DNA of 64,000 nucleotides from Sphingobacterium prati (GCF_013167215.1 NZ_JABJWY010000034.1:434001-498000); one strand, 5' to 3'. Counted from the first letter of the stretch, positions 36,678 through 46,478 are shown. Notes: generated from the letters alone by a model not told the origin. Translations and numbers: made by a program.

Positions 36678-37772
36678 ATGAAATACAAACAGATCAACAA
36701 CAATTCCATTAACCAGATCATGCTTATCATCATAATTCTGCTGATATGCATCTTGATATTTACGAATTTATTCTATTATCTTCCCGGCTTTTTGGGAGCA
36801 ATAACATTATATATCCTCTTCCGAAAAATCAATTTTAAATTGACCGAAGAAAGAAAATGGAAAAGGTCCATCGCAAGTCTTTTATTAATCCTGCTCACGA
36901 TTGTATTTCTGGTCGGCCCGCTTTATTTACTGATCAATTATATGGTCCCTCAGGTAACTGATGCAATTAGCAATAAAGATGAGATTATGGAAAAATTTGA
37001 TTCCATTAAAAACTATTTCAAGGATAATCCATACCTCAGCAGCATTGATCTATCGGATACCGCTTTGATGGGCGGACTACAACGGGCAGCAAAGTTTATT
37101 CCGAACATCCTGAATTCCGTTGCCGAAGTTGGTGTCAATGTTTTGGTAGCCTTATTTGTACTTTATTTCATGTTGGTAAGCAGCAAGCAGCTAGAACGGA
37201 CCATATATAATGCCATCCCATTTTCCACAGGCAGTAAAGCAGAGCTATGGAAAGAATTCGATATGATGGTCAAATCAAATGCTATTGGCATTCCGATCCT
37301 TGCAATGTGTCAAGGTGTTGTCGCCGGTGTAGGCTATTGGATTTTCGGGCTTGAAAACCCAATTTTTCTGGGTATTTTAACCGCAGTATCGACCATTATC
37401 CCCATTTTAGGCACAATGGTGGTCTATCTTCCAGCAGCTGTATTTCTATTGGCAAATGGGCAATCCGGCAATGCCATCGGCCTTGCACTATACGGCATCA
37501 TTATCATCGGGAGTATTGACAATGTCCTTCGCTTTACAATCTTAAAAAAACTGGGCGATGTCCATCCCTTAATTACTGTTTTTGGTGTATTGCTTGGATT
37601 AAATTTATTCGGCATGCTTGGATTGATATTTGGACCTCTTATTCTTTCTTGCGTAGGCGTACTCCTTAAAGTCTATGGTAACGAGTTTGGCCGTGGTACA
37701 CCAGAAATCATCCAATCAACCTCGCTGATAGATCCAAACAGTCCACCTGATATCAAAGATAGATCACAATAA
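36678..37772 (+). CDS. AI-2E family / PerM-type membrane permease
   Basis: Integral membrane protein of 364 residues with about seven to eight hydrophobic helices, two at the N-terminus (about 12-50), one near 63-85, and several in the C-terminal half. The conserved family block near 240-330 includes LAMCQGVVAGVGYWIFG, STIIPILGTMVVYLPA and the GLNLFGMLGLIFGPLILS tail. Such proteins transport small solutes, sometimes Na+/H+ or autoinducer-2; the substrate here is unknown. It stands alone with AT-rich spacers on both sides. Confidence 0.82.
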   Translation: MKYKQINNNSINQIMLIIIILLICILIFTNLFYYLPGFLGAITLYILFRKINFKLTEERKWKRSIASLLLILLTIVFLVGPLYLLINYMVPQVTDAISNKDEIMEKFDSIKNYFKDNPYLSSIDLSDTALMGGLQRAAKFIPNILNSVAEVGVNVLVALFVLYFMLVSSKQLERTIYNAIPFSTGSKAELWKEFDMMVKSNAIGIPILAMCQGVVAGVGYWIFGLENPIFLGILTAVSTIIPILGTMVVYLPAAVFLLANGQSGNAIGLALYGIIIIGSIDNVLRFTILKKLGDVHPLITVFGVLLGLNLFGMLGLIFGPLILSCVGVLLKVYGNEFGRGTPEIIQSTSLIDPNSPPDIKDRSQ

Positions 37773-38005
37773 AACAAATCCCAGGACAAATAGCAGTAGC
37801 CAGTGTTATTGACGTTTAACCAGTAAACTGTCATAACTTAAGATTAGACCATGCATAGTCCCATTTTTTTTATAGTTTTGATTCTTTATTGATTTCGTTG
37901 GAGCATGGTTGGCATTCAGCTAAAGTTGAGCTAAAAAACACATCCTATTGACGAATCTAAAACAATAAAAAATCGCGGAAACTGGTTTAAAATCAAAGGT
38001 AGTCT

Positions 38006-38626
38006 ATGAACAAAAAAATAATCTTAGGAGTAACCGCTGTATTAGCGGCAGCTATGCTTTATTCATGTAACAATAAAGGCAATCAAAAGGTAACAGGTAC
38101 GGAAAGTAACACACCGGAAAATACCGCAGATAGTCAAGATCACGCAGGTCACGATCATACTGGCCATGACCATGCGCAAGCGGCGCCCGCGCAGTCTTCC
38201 GAGCCAGCTGCAATTCTTCCTAATTTCACTTTTTACCAACTTCGATCGGGTATACGTGTCAGCAATGAGAACCTTGCTAAAGATAAGAATACCGTTTTTA
38301 TTTTATTTGATCCGGGATGTAGCCACTGCCAACATGAAGCAACCGAACTTGAAAAAAATATCGATCGGCTAAAAGATGTAAACATCTTCTACATTTCCAT
38401 GAATGATCCGGCATTGGTATTAGGCTTCTTCGACAGCTTTGCACCAAAATTGTCTAAATCCTCCAATGTAGAGGTATTGATTGACAAAGATCAAACCTTT
38501 ATCCAAAGCATACATGTCCCCTCACAATTCCCGGCAAATTATGTCTACGGTGCTGATGGTAAACTAAAAGTACATTGGGAAGGTGAGAAGAATATTAATG
38601 AGGTGATAAGCCAATTTCATAAATAA
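38006..38626 (+). CDS. Thioredoxin-fold lipoprotein with His-rich linker
   Basis: A 206-residue lipoprotein: signal with lipobox LYSC (Cys21), a linker with a His/Asp-rich metal-binding-like stretch at 46-56 (DHAGHDHTGHD), then a thioredoxin/TlpA-like domain with the active-site motif CSHC (Cys105, Cys108) in LFDPGCSHCQHE. It is probably exported and attached to a membrane; the redox pair suggests disulfide exchange or electron transfer. gapA starts only 6 bases later, so the two are very likely cotranscribed although no functional link is obvious. Confidence 0.8.
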   Translation: MNKKIILGVTAVLAAAMLYSCNNKGNQKVTGTESNTPENTADSQDHAGHDHTGHDHAQAAPAQSSEPAAILPNFTFYQLRSGIRVSNENLAKDKNTVFILFDPGCSHCQHEATELEKNIDRLKDVNIFYISMNDPALVLGFFDSFAPKLSKSSNVEVLIDKDQTFIQSIHVPSQFPANYVYGADGKLKVHWEGEKNINEVISQFHK

Positions 38627-38632
38627 GCTGAA

Positions 38633-39640
38633 ATGCTCAATATAGCGATAAACGGATTTGGGCGTATCGGAAGAAACACCCTACGCAATATTTTTCTGCG
38701 TGAGACTTTTAGTCAGCTGCAGGTAGTTGCCATCAATGATTTGGCGGATACCAAGACTTTGGCCCATTTGTTCAAATATGATTCAGTTCATGGACCTTTC
38801 TCCGGCACGGTCACACACGACGAGAATCATATCATCGTGAACGGCCATCCCATTTTGGTAACTAATGAAAGAGATCCAGCCCTACTACCCTGGAAATCCT
38901 TGCATATTGATGTTGTTGTTGAATCTACAGGCCATTTTACAAGTCGCCAGAAAGCGACACTACACTTAACTGCCGGAGCCAAAAAGGTAATCATCTCCGC
39001 TCCTCCAGCAGACAAAGATATTGCAACAGTTGTATTGGGTATCAACGACAACACGGTGGACCTCTCCGAATCCATTCTCTCGAATGCCTCCTGTACAACC
39101 AACAATGTCGCGCCCTTAGTCAAAATATTAGACGACAATTGGGGGATAAAAGACGGATATATTACTACTGTTCACTCTATGACGGGAGATCAAAATCTGC
39201 ATGATGCACCACACAAAGATTTGAGACGCGCACGGGCAGCCTCTTCGGCGATCATACCGACAACGACAGGTGCTGCCAAGGCGATTACCAACGTCTTCCC
39301 GCATTTACAGGATAAATTGGGTGGAGCGGGTATACGTGTTCCTGTATTGAACGGATCATTGACAGATTTTACCTGTACCTTGGAAAAAGAAACAACGGTT
39401 GAAGAAATCAACAGCGCCTTCAAAGCCGCGGCGGAAAATGAATTAAAGCAAGTATTGTTTTATACGGAAGATCCAATCGTATCTGTCGATATTATAAACA
39501 ATCCCTATTCTTGTGTTTTCGATGCCCAATTGACCTCAATTGTTGGCGGATTAGTGAAAGTTGTGGGTTGGTACGACAATGAATTTGGCTATTCCAATCG
39601 CTTGGTGGATCTCCTGATTAAGATCGACCATCTCGGGTGA
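38633..39640 (+). CDS. gapA: Glyceraldehyde-3-phosphate dehydrogenase, type I
   Basis: Oxidises and phosphorylates glyceraldehyde-3-phosphate in glycolysis. The 335 residues start with the NAD-binding GFGRIGR (8-14), have a coenzyme-selective Asp36 in INDLAD, the catalytic Cys154 in SNASCTTNN and its partner histidine in TVHSMTGDQ. The length fits type I GAPDH. It is coupled to the upstream lipoprotein gene by a 6-base gap and is followed by a weak hairpin. Confidence 0.95.
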   Translation: MLNIAINGFGRIGRNTLRNIFLRETFSQLQVVAINDLADTKTLAHLFKYDSVHGPFSGTVTHDENHIIVNGHPILVTNERDPALLPWKSLHIDVVVESTGHFTSRQKATLHLTAGAKKVIISAPPADKDIATVVLGINDNTVDLSESILSNASCTTNNVAPLVKILDDNWGIKDGYITTVHSMTGDQNLHDAPHKDLRRARAASSAIIPTTTGAAKAITNVFPHLQDKLGGAGIRVPVLNGSLTDFTCTLEKETTVEEINSAFKAAAENELKQVLFYTEDPIVSVDIINNPYSCVFDAQLTSIVGGLVKVVGWYDNEFGYSNRLVDLLIKIDHLG

Positions 39641-39659
39641 CCGCCCTTGCTAAAGAACA

Positions 39660-39690
39660 AAAGGCCCGTATTTTTGAATGCGGGCTTTAT
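39660..39690 (+). terminator. Probable terminator of gapA
   Basis: AAAGGCCCG (39660-39668) pairs with CGGGCTTT (39681-39688) with one G-U, around a 12-nt loop. Shorter and weaker than its neighbours. Confidence 0.55.
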
Positions 39691-39726
39691 GATACGGAAC
39701 ATTCGATATTGAAGCAAGACAGGTAA

Positions 39727-40506
39727 TTAAAGTTCCCTTTCGACCCCCAGACCAAAAAGCGCAAAATCATACTTCACAGGATCATTAGGATCCAGGAGGC
39801 GAAGATTCCCGGTCAGCTCAAGCGCTGTCTTCCAATTGACCTTTTCCAAAGTAATCAGTCCAAATTTTCGTGCAACACGTTCGACATGGACATCACATGG
39901 GCAGATGAGATCTTTTGGAGACAGCCGGTCCCAAAGACCAAAGTCAACCCCGTTATTATCCTTTCGGACCATCCAGCGCAGAAACATATTGATACGTTTG
40001 ACAGTAGACTTCTGGGCTGGGCTACTGATATGTTTACGTGTACGATGTGGATAGTCAGGCAAAGAAAAAAAATACACTTTAAATGCATTGAGCGCCTGTT
40101 CCAAATTCACCGCTTCCAGGGCTTCCTGTCCCATTAAAAAGGCGTCCTCCAAGGAGGTAAAGTGATTGTAATGATGTTTAAAAAAAGCAACGAAATAGAG
40201 TATATCCGTATCGTTGAACGTACGATGCTTAAAACCAAGCAGGCTTTTTAAATCCTGCTCCTGATGATTCATAATAAAATCGTAAGGCGTACCGTCCATT
40301 CTTTTGATCAGTTCATTGCATTTGTTAATAATCGTTTTACGTTGTCCCCAAGCCATAATAGCGGCCAGGAACCCTGTAATTTCAATATCATGCTTGGCAG
40401 AAAATTGATGTGGAATGGAGATCGGGTCATTGGGGATAAAATTGGGTTGATTATATTCATCAACCTTTTTATCCAAAAAGTCTTTTAAATTAAAATCTAC
40501 AGCCAT
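39727..40506 (-). CDS. TIGR02757 (DUF2400) family protein
   Basis: A 259-residue soluble protein of a family widespread in Bacteroidota and some other phyla. Recognised by the VDEYNQPNFIPNDPISIPHQF start, the ITGFLAAIMAWGQRKTIINKC block (about 43-63) and the LICPCDVHVERVARKFGL segment near 205-222. The last part, with WKTALELTGNLRLLDPNDPVKYDFALFGLG, resembles a DNA-glycosylase-like helix-hairpin fold, but no enzymatic activity is established as far as I know. It sits 9 bases after pyrD on the same strand, so the two are probably cotranscribed. Confidence 0.88.
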   Translation of the reverse strand: MAVDFNLKDFLDKKVDEYNQPNFIPNDPISIPHQFSAKHDIEITGFLAAIMAWGQRKTIINKCNELIKRMDGTPYDFIMNHQEQDLKSLLGFKHRTFNDTDILYFVAFFKHHYNHFTSLEDAFLMGQEALEAVNLEQALNAFKVYFFSLPDYPHRTRKHISSPAQKSTVKRINMFLRWMVRKDNNGVDFGLWDRLSPKDLICPCDVHVERVARKFGLITLEKVNWKTALELTGNLRLLDPNDPVKYDFALFGLGVEREL

Positions 40507-40515
40507 TATCCTAAT

Positions 40516-41550
40516 CTATCTTCCTGTCTGTAGTATCCCTTTACAGATGTTTGCAATCAAGCCCGGCCCTTCATAGATAAATCCGGTATAGACCTGGATA
40601 AGACTGGCACCTGCATCAAGCTTTTCAATAGCGTCCTTGGCAGAATGAATGCCGCCGACACCAATAATCGGGAATGCTTTATTGGATTTTTCATTTAAGT
40701 AACGGATTACTTCCGTAGAGCGCTTGGTCAGTGGTCGTCCACTTACTCCTCCGGCTTCCTTGGTCAACTCCTCCTGGCTCTTTAAACCTTCTCTCGAAAT
40801 CGTGGTATTTGTGGCAATGACCCCTGCAATCTGTGTCTCCACAACGATTTCCACAATATCATCCAATTGACTGTCTGTTAAATCGGGAGCAATCTTAAGC
40901 AAAATAGGTTTTGAAGCTGGTTTTGCTTTATTCAAGTGCTGTAGGGTATTTAGTATATTTTTCAACGGTTCTTTTTCCTGCAAATCCCTCAGGCCAGGTG
41001 TATTGGGTGAACTGACATTGACAACAAAATAATCCACGTAATCAAAGAGTGCATTGAAACAATAAATATAATCGGTTACCGCCTCTTCATTCGGTGTAAC
41101 TTTATTCTTTCCAATATTGCCGCCGATAAGAAGTCCTTTTCGGTCTTTCAGGTTCTTCAAGCGATTTGCAGCCACATCCGCTCCCTGATTATTAAATCCC
41201 ATACGGTTGATCAACGCTTCATCCGGCACAAGACGAAACATCCGTGGTTTGTCATTTCCCGGCTGAGGTTTTGGTGTAACTGTTCCGATTTCAATAAAAC
41301 CAAATCCTAAATTAGTCATGTCGGAAATATATTCGGCATTTTTATCGAAGCCAGCGGCAAGACCTACCGGATTTTTAAACTTCAATCCAAATACCTCACG
41401 TTCCAGACGAGGATCTTCTACCGTAAAAATAGCATTCAATAATCGCTTGGCACCCCAGATTTTTGAGAAGACATTCAATCCGCCGGTCACCCTATGGTGA
41501 GCCGTCTCCGGATTCATTGTAAAGAATATAGGTTTGACTAATTTATACAT
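40516..41550 (-). CDS. pyrD: Dihydroorotate dehydrogenase (quinone), class 2
   Basis: Oxidises dihydroorotate to orotate in pyrimidine synthesis, using FMN and passing electrons to quinone at the inner membrane. From the ATG at 41550 it has 344 residues, with the class 2 membrane-associating N-terminus ([19 protein letters not shown]), [18 protein letters not shown], and the catalytic Ser in [15 protein letters not shown]. An in-frame ATG at 41586 would place the promoter element at 41556-41563 inside the gene, so I use 41550. Confidence 0.95.
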   Translation of the reverse strand: MYKLVKPIFFTMNPETAHHRVTGGLNVFSKIWGAKRLLNAIFTVEDPRLEREVFGLKFKNPVGLAAGFDKNAEYISDMTNLGFGFIEIGTVTPKPQPGNDKPRMFRLVPDEALINRMGFNNQGADVAANRLKNLKDRKGLLIGGNIGKNKVTPNEEAVTDYIYCFNALFDYVDYFVVNVSSPNTPGLRDLQEKEPLKNILNTLQHLNKAKPASKPILLKIAPDLTDSQLDDIVEIVVETQIAGVIATNTTISREGLKSQEELTKEAGGVSGRPLTKRSTEVIRYLNEKSNKAFPIIGVGGIHSAKDAIEKLDAGASLIQVYTGFIYEGPGLIANICKGILQTGR

Positions 41551-41555
41551 AATGG

Positions 41556-41563
41556 CAAAGTTA
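41556..41563 (-). promoter_or_regulatory. -7 promoter element for pyrD
   Basis: TAACTTTG on the minus strand matches TAnnTTTG and ends 5 bases before the pyrD ATG, implying a very short leader. Confidence 0.5.
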
Positions 41564-41586
41564 CTCAAACAAGAAGAAATATTCAT

Positions 41587-41602
41587 TACTTTTGTACTTT
41601 TG
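41587..41602 (+). promoter_or_regulatory. Tandem -7 promoter elements for the ABC-F gene
   Basis: Two adjacent copies of TACTTTTG (41587-41594 and 41595-41602), each matching TAnnTTTG, end 16 and 8 bases before the ATG at 41611. Only one may be used. Confidence 0.5.
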
Positions 41603-41610
41603 CATTTGAA

Positions 41611-43530
41611 ATGATATCAATAAATAATTTAACATTTGAAATAGGATCCCGTGCGTTGTATGATGAGGCAAACTGGCACATCAAACCAGGTGATAAAGTA
41701 GGTTTAATAGGTGCCAATGGTGCCGGAAAATCTACATTATTGCGGTTAATTGTTGGACAGTATGCCCCGACTTCGGGAACGATTTCCATGGCAAAGGACC
41801 TTAAGATCGGTTATCTAAATCAAGATTTACTATCTTACCATTCTGACAAGAGCATTCTATATGTAGCCATGGAAGCGTTCGAACGCCAAAATCAGTTACA
41901 TGCCGAAATCGAGGATTTACTCGCAAAATTGGAAACTGATTATTCGGACGATATTCTCAATAAACTCAGTGACAGACAGTTGGAATTTGAGGCACTGGAT
42001 GGTTACAATCTCGAGTTTAAAGCCCACGAGATCCTGGCCGGTCTGGGTTTTTCAGAAGAAGAACAAAAAAGACCTCTGGCAACATTCTCTGGGGGATGGC
42101 GCATGCGTGTAATGCTTGCCAAAATCCTGTTGCAGACTCCTGATATTCTATTGTTGGATGAGCCTACCAACCACATGGATTTACCTTCGATCAAGTGGCT
42201 TGAAAACTATTTACAGGCTTTTGACGGAGCCATTGTCATTGTATCACACGACAGGTATTTTCTGGACCGCATCATCAAAAAAACAGTAGAGTCACGCAAA
42301 GGAAAATTAACACTTTATGCAGGTAACTATAGCTTTTACCTAGAGGAAAAAGAATTAAGAAACGAACTACAGGCCAACCAGTTCAAAAACCAGCAAGCGA
42401 AGATCAAGCAGGAAGAACGGCTTATCGAACGTTTCCGTGCCAAAGCGTCCAAGGCAAAAATGGCACAGTCGCGTATTAAAGCTTTGGATAGAATGGAAAA
42501 GATTGAAGATGTGGATGACGATAATCCAACCGTCAACTTTAGCTTCAAATTTTCAAAACCTTCTGGCCGTCATGTAGTGACATTAGACAATATTTCTAAA
42601 TCTTATCCGAACTTAGAAATACTAAAAAATACCTCTGCAATTATTGAAAAAGGTGATAAAATTGCTTTGATCGGTGCAAACGGAAAAGGTAAGTCTACCC
42701 TACTTCGTATTGTCGCTGGTACCGACGATCAATTTGAAGGCAAAGCAGAACATGGGCACAATGTCTCACAAACGTTCTTTGCACAACACCAGTTGGAGGC
42801 ACTTCACCTCGAAAACTCAATATTGGCCGAGCTCCAGGCATTTGCCCCAAAACATACGGAGACCGAATTGCGTTCAATACTAGGCTGTTTCCTATTTACT
42901 GGCGATGATGCCTTCAAGAAAATTAAGGTACTATCTGGAGGTGAAAAATCCCGTGTAGCCCTTGCGAAAGCACTGACAGCTGATGCCAACTTTCTGGCGC
43001 TCGATGAACCTACCAACCACTTGGATATGCAATCGGTCAATATTTTGATCCAAGCTTTGCAACAATTTGAAGGAACGTTTATTGTTGTTTCTCACGACCG
43101 CTATTTTCTGGATCATGTGGCCAATAAAATTTGGTATATCGAAGATAAGGAGATCAAAGAATATCCGGGCACTTATCAGGAGTATGAAGAATGGGCGGCA
43201 AAACGTATTATAAAAACTGAGGGCAAACCGGAGAAAAAAATCAAAGAAGAGCCAAAGGTCAAAAAGGAAAAACAGGCGCCATCTGAAGACCGGACACGGT
43301 TGCTAAGCAAAAAGAATAAAGAACTTTCGACATTGGAGAAAAACGTCGAAGAACAAGAAATAATAGTCAAGAACCTCGAATTAAAACTCGCGGATGAAGC
43401 TGTTTATTCGGATGCGACTAAGTTACAGGAAACTACACGCGCTTACAATTCGGCCAAGGCCATGTTAATCCATTATCAGGAACAATGGGAGCAATTGGCC
43501 GAGGAAATTATGGAATTGGAAAACGATTAA
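41611..43530 (+). CDS. ABC-F family ATPase (Uup-like)
   Basis: Soluble ATPase without a membrane domain; ABC-F proteins act on ribosomes. The 639 residues have two ATPase domains: Walker [10 protein letters not shown] and later GANGKGKST, signatures FSGGWRMR and LSGGEKSR, and DEPTNHMD and DEPTNHLD Walker B motifs. The inter-domain linker (about 240-300) is long and basic. The C-terminal tail (about 530-639) is a Lys/Glu coiled coil, which points to the Uup-type branch. The partner tRNA-Lys gene follows. Whether it confers any antibiotic protection cannot be told. Confidence 0.9.
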   Translation: MISINNLTFEIGSRALYDEANWHIKPGDKVGLIGANGAGKSTLLRLIVGQYAPTSGTISMAKDLKIGYLNQDLLSYHSDKSILYVAMEAFERQNQLHAEIEDLLAKLETDYSDDILNKLSDRQLEFEALDGYNLEFKAHEILAGLGFSEEEQKRPLATFSGGWRMRVMLAKILLQTPDILLLDEPTNHMDLPSIKWLENYLQAFDGAIVIVSHDRYFLDRIIKKTVESRKGKLTLYAGNYSFYLEEKELRNELQANQFKNQQAKIKQEERLIERFRAKASKAKMAQSRIKALDRMEKIEDVDDDNPTVNFSFKFSKPSGRHVVTLDNISKSYPNLEILKNTSAIIEKGDKIALIGANGKGKSTLLRIVAGTDDQFEGKAEHGHNVSQTFFAQHQLEALHLENSILAELQAFAPKHTETELRSILGCFLFTGDDAFKKIKVLSGGEKSRVALAKALTADANFLALDEPTNHLDMQSVNILIQALQQFEGTFIVVSHDRYFLDHVANKIWYIEDKEIKEYPGTYQEYEEWAAKRIIKTEGKPEKKIKEEPKVKKEKQAPSEDRTRLLSKKNKELSTLEKNVEEQEIIVKNLELKLADEAVYSDATKLQETTRAYNSAKAMLIHYQEQWEQLAEEIMELEND

Positions 43531-43587
43531 TTTTTTTGGCTTAAAATCAGCTTTTTAACGTGCTAACGCGATTTTAAACTGAAAAAA

Positions 43588-43619
43588 TTTGCAGGAGTAG
43601 GATTAAAGCCCTACTTTTG
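43588..43619 (+). promoter_or_regulatory. Complete promoter of tRNA-Lys
   Basis: TTTG (43588-43591), a 20-nt spacer, then TACTTTTG (43612-43619). This matches the Bacteroidota housekeeping consensus TTTG-N19-21-TAnnTTTG exactly and lies about 40 bases before the tRNA. It is the best promoter in the window. Confidence 0.85.
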
Positions 43620-43659
43620 CATCACTTCAAACAGGGAACGGCAGTTCAAAAAGAAGTAC

Positions 43660-43732
43660 GATTCCGTAGCTCAGCTGGTAGAGCAATACACTTTTAATGT
43701 ATGGGTCCTGGGTTCGAATCCCAGCGGGATCA
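43660..43732 (+). tRNA. trnK: tRNA-Lys (anticodon TTT)
   Basis: A 73-nt cloverleaf. The acceptor stem GATTCCG pairs with CGGGATC (one G-U); the D arm is GCTC/GAGC; the anticodon arm ATACA-CTTTTAA-TGTAT gives anticodon TTT; the T arm CTGGG-TTCGAAT-CCCAG is perfect. The discriminator base is A and CCA is not encoded. Confidence 0.97.
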
Positions 43733-43735
43733 CAC

Positions 43736-43771
43736 AAGGAAAAGCTAATCGCAAGATTAGCTTTTCTTGTT
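43736..43771 (+). terminator. Terminator of tRNA-Lys
   Basis: AAGGAAAAGCTAATC (43736-43750) pairs with GATTAGCTTTTCTT (43755-43768) with a single bulge; 4-nt loop. Confidence 0.85.
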
Positions 43772-43779
43772 TAAAGGTA

Positions 43780-44418
43780 TCAGGATTCGAACGAAGGGTC
43801 GGCCGGGTTCGATGTACCAGCCTGTACTTTTTTAAATTTACCGTCGTTTTCTAAAATGAACGTTTCGGTTTCAAAAATAGGATCTTCGCTCATCCAATTG
43901 CTATTTGTTACCACTATTTTATTTTTCTCTATTCTACTCGTTTTTGCAAATGCAGATTCCGCTATTTCATCATATGCAATTTCAAGTTTGTCGATTATTT
44001 TGCTATCCTTATCTATTGTGATCAATGTTGTGAATAATTCGTGCTCACCGCCTTGGTAGGTAACCACAATGGAAGCAAATTTTTCAGAAAATGGTACTTT
44101 ATAATTAAGCCTGAAATTTGTCGCATCTTTACGTTTGGGGTCAAAATTGATCTTTTTCAGAAAACCGTTATCATGTATCCCTGATTTGTCAAAATTCTCG
44201 AAGTCAGTGGAGTCCACTATCGGAAAATGCCGGATGGGAAGCGATGTTAATATATCTGCTTCTGCACCCGAAATTACCTTAATTGGCGCTGAACGCACGC
44301 TATCCTTTCCAAATACTTCTTTTAATGGAGATTTTTCCATTTTTTTCTTTTCCGTTTTATTATCACACGCCGTGAAAACAAACGCTGTTACCAGAATAAG
44401 TCTATATATTTTTATCAT
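43780..44418 (-). CDS. Hypothetical lipoprotein
   Basis: A 212-residue protein with a lipoprotein signal (lipobox FTAC, Cys18) and a Lys/Glu-rich linker. The rest forms alternating strands, ending in a Ser/Pro tail. No known domain recognised. The neighbour at 44518 on the same strand also looks like a small lipoprotein; both may be envelope proteins of limited distribution. Confidence 0.65.
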   Translation of the reverse strand: MIKIYRLILVTAFVFTACDNKTEKKKMEKSPLKEVFGKDSVRSAPIKVISGAEADILTSLPIRHFPIVDSTDFENFDKSGIHDNGFLKKINFDPKRKDATNFRLNYKVPFSEKFASIVVTYQGGEHELFTTLITIDKDSKIIDKLEIAYDEIAESAFAKTSRIEKNKIVVTNSNWMSEDPIFETETFILENDGKFKKVQAGTSNPADPSFES

Positions 44419-44517
44419 CCCACCTTTTTTAAGATAAATTGTTATGCTATTCCTTCTATAGATCTTTAGTCAATTATATAAGGAACATCCTAAAATTTTG
44501 CTTTTGCTACTTTAAAA

Positions 44518-44985
44518 TCAATTGTTACCTCGTTCCCCGTCTATATTCATCTTTACCTGATAAACATGTTCAACAATGTATTTCCATTCACTGTTATTAT
44601 AGGCATTCATTTTTGAGATGGTATCAGAATTGCTTACCACAATAATCTTGATATCAATTCCATCCATGGGCTGAACACTTTTACCTTCCTTTGCGGACTT
44701 AAATGCTACCAAATCGATATTAGCTATAAGGTTATTCCAATCCTGAGACGCTGTTTTCTTATGATATTCCGAATTCTTTTCCTGATTAACGGCGACAGTT
44801 TGCTTATAGTGCGTGGAATCCTCATCTATTAACATACGAGAGCTATACCCCAGCTGACCACCGGCAGACATGATTTCAACCGACCGTATTTCTATATTTT
44901 CCATATTCTTAGGCTGGGCGGTTTTATGATTGTTGCTGTCAGCACAACGGAGCAAAAAAAACGATAAAACAGTTAATTTATACAT
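44518..44985 (-). CDS. Hypothetical secreted protein, possible lipoprotein
   Basis: A 155-residue protein with a short hydrophobic start (MYKLTVLSFFLLRCADS). Cys14 follows Arg, which is unusual for a lipobox, so lipidation is uncertain. The body is polar, with IEIRSVEIMSAGGQLGYSSRM and IDIKIIVVSNSDTISKM segments. Its last part (WKYIVEHVYQVKMNID) may be a strand-helix pair. No family recognised. Confidence 0.55.
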   Translation of the reverse strand: MYKLTVLSFFLLRCADSNNHKTAQPKNMENIEIRSVEIMSAGGQLGYSSRMLIDEDSTHYKQTVAVNQEKNSEYHKKTASQDWNNLIANIDLVAFKSAKEGKSVQPMDGIDIKIIVVSNSDTISKMNAYNNSEWKYIVEHVYQVKMNIDGERGNN

Positions 44986-45158
44986 CGCTCAAAATTTAGA
45001 CTTTTAAATTTGGTTTACTTCTGTTAGTGTCCTGAAAACCAACCAGGTCTCCTATTCAATACTGCCTCTAATTTTTCATTCACTGTTGGTATTATTAATT
45101 GACCAATGTACCTTCACGAATAACACTATAAATTTAAGACATTTATCATCCCGCTTAA

Positions 45159-45428
45159 GCGCAATTTTATATTCGTAGAGAATGGCTTATAATCCGTCGG
45201 ACACAAATCATTATTAAAATAACAGCCTTTGCGCTACGATCAATTGCGGCTAAAAAACAATGGGGCGAACTGCTTGACAGCGTTAATGCAGTAGAACGTG
45301 AACCGGTAACAGTCGCTAGGATGTATATCAAGACAATTGCCTGTAAATTTCATCATAATTGTGTATATATTACAAATATCAATTATCTTCATGGTATGGA
45401 CGCTATCTTTATTGTAATTCGCTCCTGA
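45159..45428 (+). pseudogene. Decayed Phd/YefM-like antitoxin reading frame
   Basis: The spacer 44986-45488 contains an open frame from the stop at 45156 to the TGA at 45426 with no ATG at its head. Its middle (45219-45323) encodes ITAFALRSIAAKKQWGELLD and then SVNAVEREPVTVARM, which resembles the GELLD...REPVT core of Phd/YefM antitoxins, though with extra residues. Upstream and downstream residues do not fit the family, and no toxin gene follows. I read it as an eroded antitoxin fragment. The rest of the spacer shows nothing recognisable. Confidence 0.4.
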
Positions 45429-45488
45429 GTGATGGTATTATGGCAATAAGGAGTATAGGACAAACCTGAATTTAACAACAGTAATAGG

Positions 45489-46424
45489 ATGAAAAAATCT
45501 ATTTTAACCATAACATTAAACCCTTCGGTAGACAAAAGTACTAGTGTTCAAAACATCGTTCCAGAAAAAAAACTGCGCTGCAACGCTCCAAAGTACGAAG
45601 CGGGGGGCGGCGGTATTAATGTAAGCCGCGCGCTGAAACGGCTGGGTATACCTTCTAATGTGCTTTTTACTTCCGGTGGAAAAACGGGCGATATGCTGGA
45701 GCTTCTTTTGAAACAGGAAGGACTCGATATTATACCAATCCACATAAGCAGTGAAACAAGAGAAAACTTTATTGTTGTAGACCAGACCACCAACCAGCAA
45801 TACCGGTTTGGATTTCCAGGTGCATCTTTTACGTCAAGTGAACAAGATGAAATTCTGACTATTATCGACCAATTATATCCGGCTCCTGATTTTGTTGTCA
45901 TCAGTGGTAGTCTTCCAGGCGATATCTCCGCTGAATTTATCGGGTTTCTTATCAAGAAATATAAAACAAAAGGAAGTAGAGTAGTCGTGGATACATCCGG
46001 AGATGCCCTTAGAGCTGCACTGGAGGAAGGCGTGTTTTTGCTGAAACCCAATGCTGGTGAATTGGCGGCCCTTGTTGGGAAAGAGGAACTGGAAAACACA
46101 GATTTAGATCATGCTGCCCAACAAATAATTGCACAGGGCCAAGCGGCCATTGTTGTGGTATCTTTGGGGGCTCAGGGAGCTGTATTGTATACCGCAACAG
46201 AAAAAATTCGAATGATCCCACCGCTTGTAAAAATACGTAGTACGGTTGGGGCCGGGGATAGCATGGTTGCGGGCATGGTTTCCGTTCTGGCTGGACAGGG
46301 AACTCCTGAAGAAATACTTCGTATGGGAATTGCCTGTGGCTCAGCCACCACAATGGCTGAAGGAACTGCCCTTTTTCAAAAGAAAGATGTGGATAGATTA
46401 TATGCCGAAGTCAGAAAGCACTAA
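45489..46424 (+). CDS. PfkB-family hexose (fructose-phosphate) kinase
   Basis: Phosphorylates a phosphosugar, most likely fructose 1-phosphate or fructose 6-phosphate. The 311 residues carry the 1-phosphofructokinase/PfkB layout: TLNPSVDKS at 9-17, GGGGINVSRALKRLG at 39-53, VVISGSLPGD near 137-146, and VGAGDSMVAG near 252-261, where Asp256 is the catalytic base. The presence of LNPSVDKS points to the phosphofructokinase (LacC/FruK/PfkB) branch and not to ribokinase. The exact substrate is open. Confidence 0.85.
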   Translation: MKKSILTITLNPSVDKSTSVQNIVPEKKLRCNAPKYEAGGGGINVSRALKRLGIPSNVLFTSGGKTGDMLELLLKQEGLDIIPIHISSETRENFIVVDQTTNQQYRFGFPGASFTSSEQDEILTIIDQLYPAPDFVVISGSLPGDISAEFIGFLIKKYKTKGSRVVVDTSGDALRAALEEGVFLLKPNAGELAALVGKEELENTDLDHAAQQIIAQGQAAIVVVSLGAQGAVLYTATEKIRMIPPLVKIRSTVGAGDSMVAGMVSVLAGQGTPEEILRMGIACGSATTMAEGTALFQKKDVDRLYAEVRKH

Positions 46425-46478
46425 GCAATCGTATAACTCACAAACAGGCGAGTTTTAAGCTAATCAATTATCGTATTT

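Noticed and set aside
45159-45428. The Phd-like frame as an intact antitoxin gene
   Set aside because: No start codon in the proper place, unrelated flanking residues, and no toxin partner.
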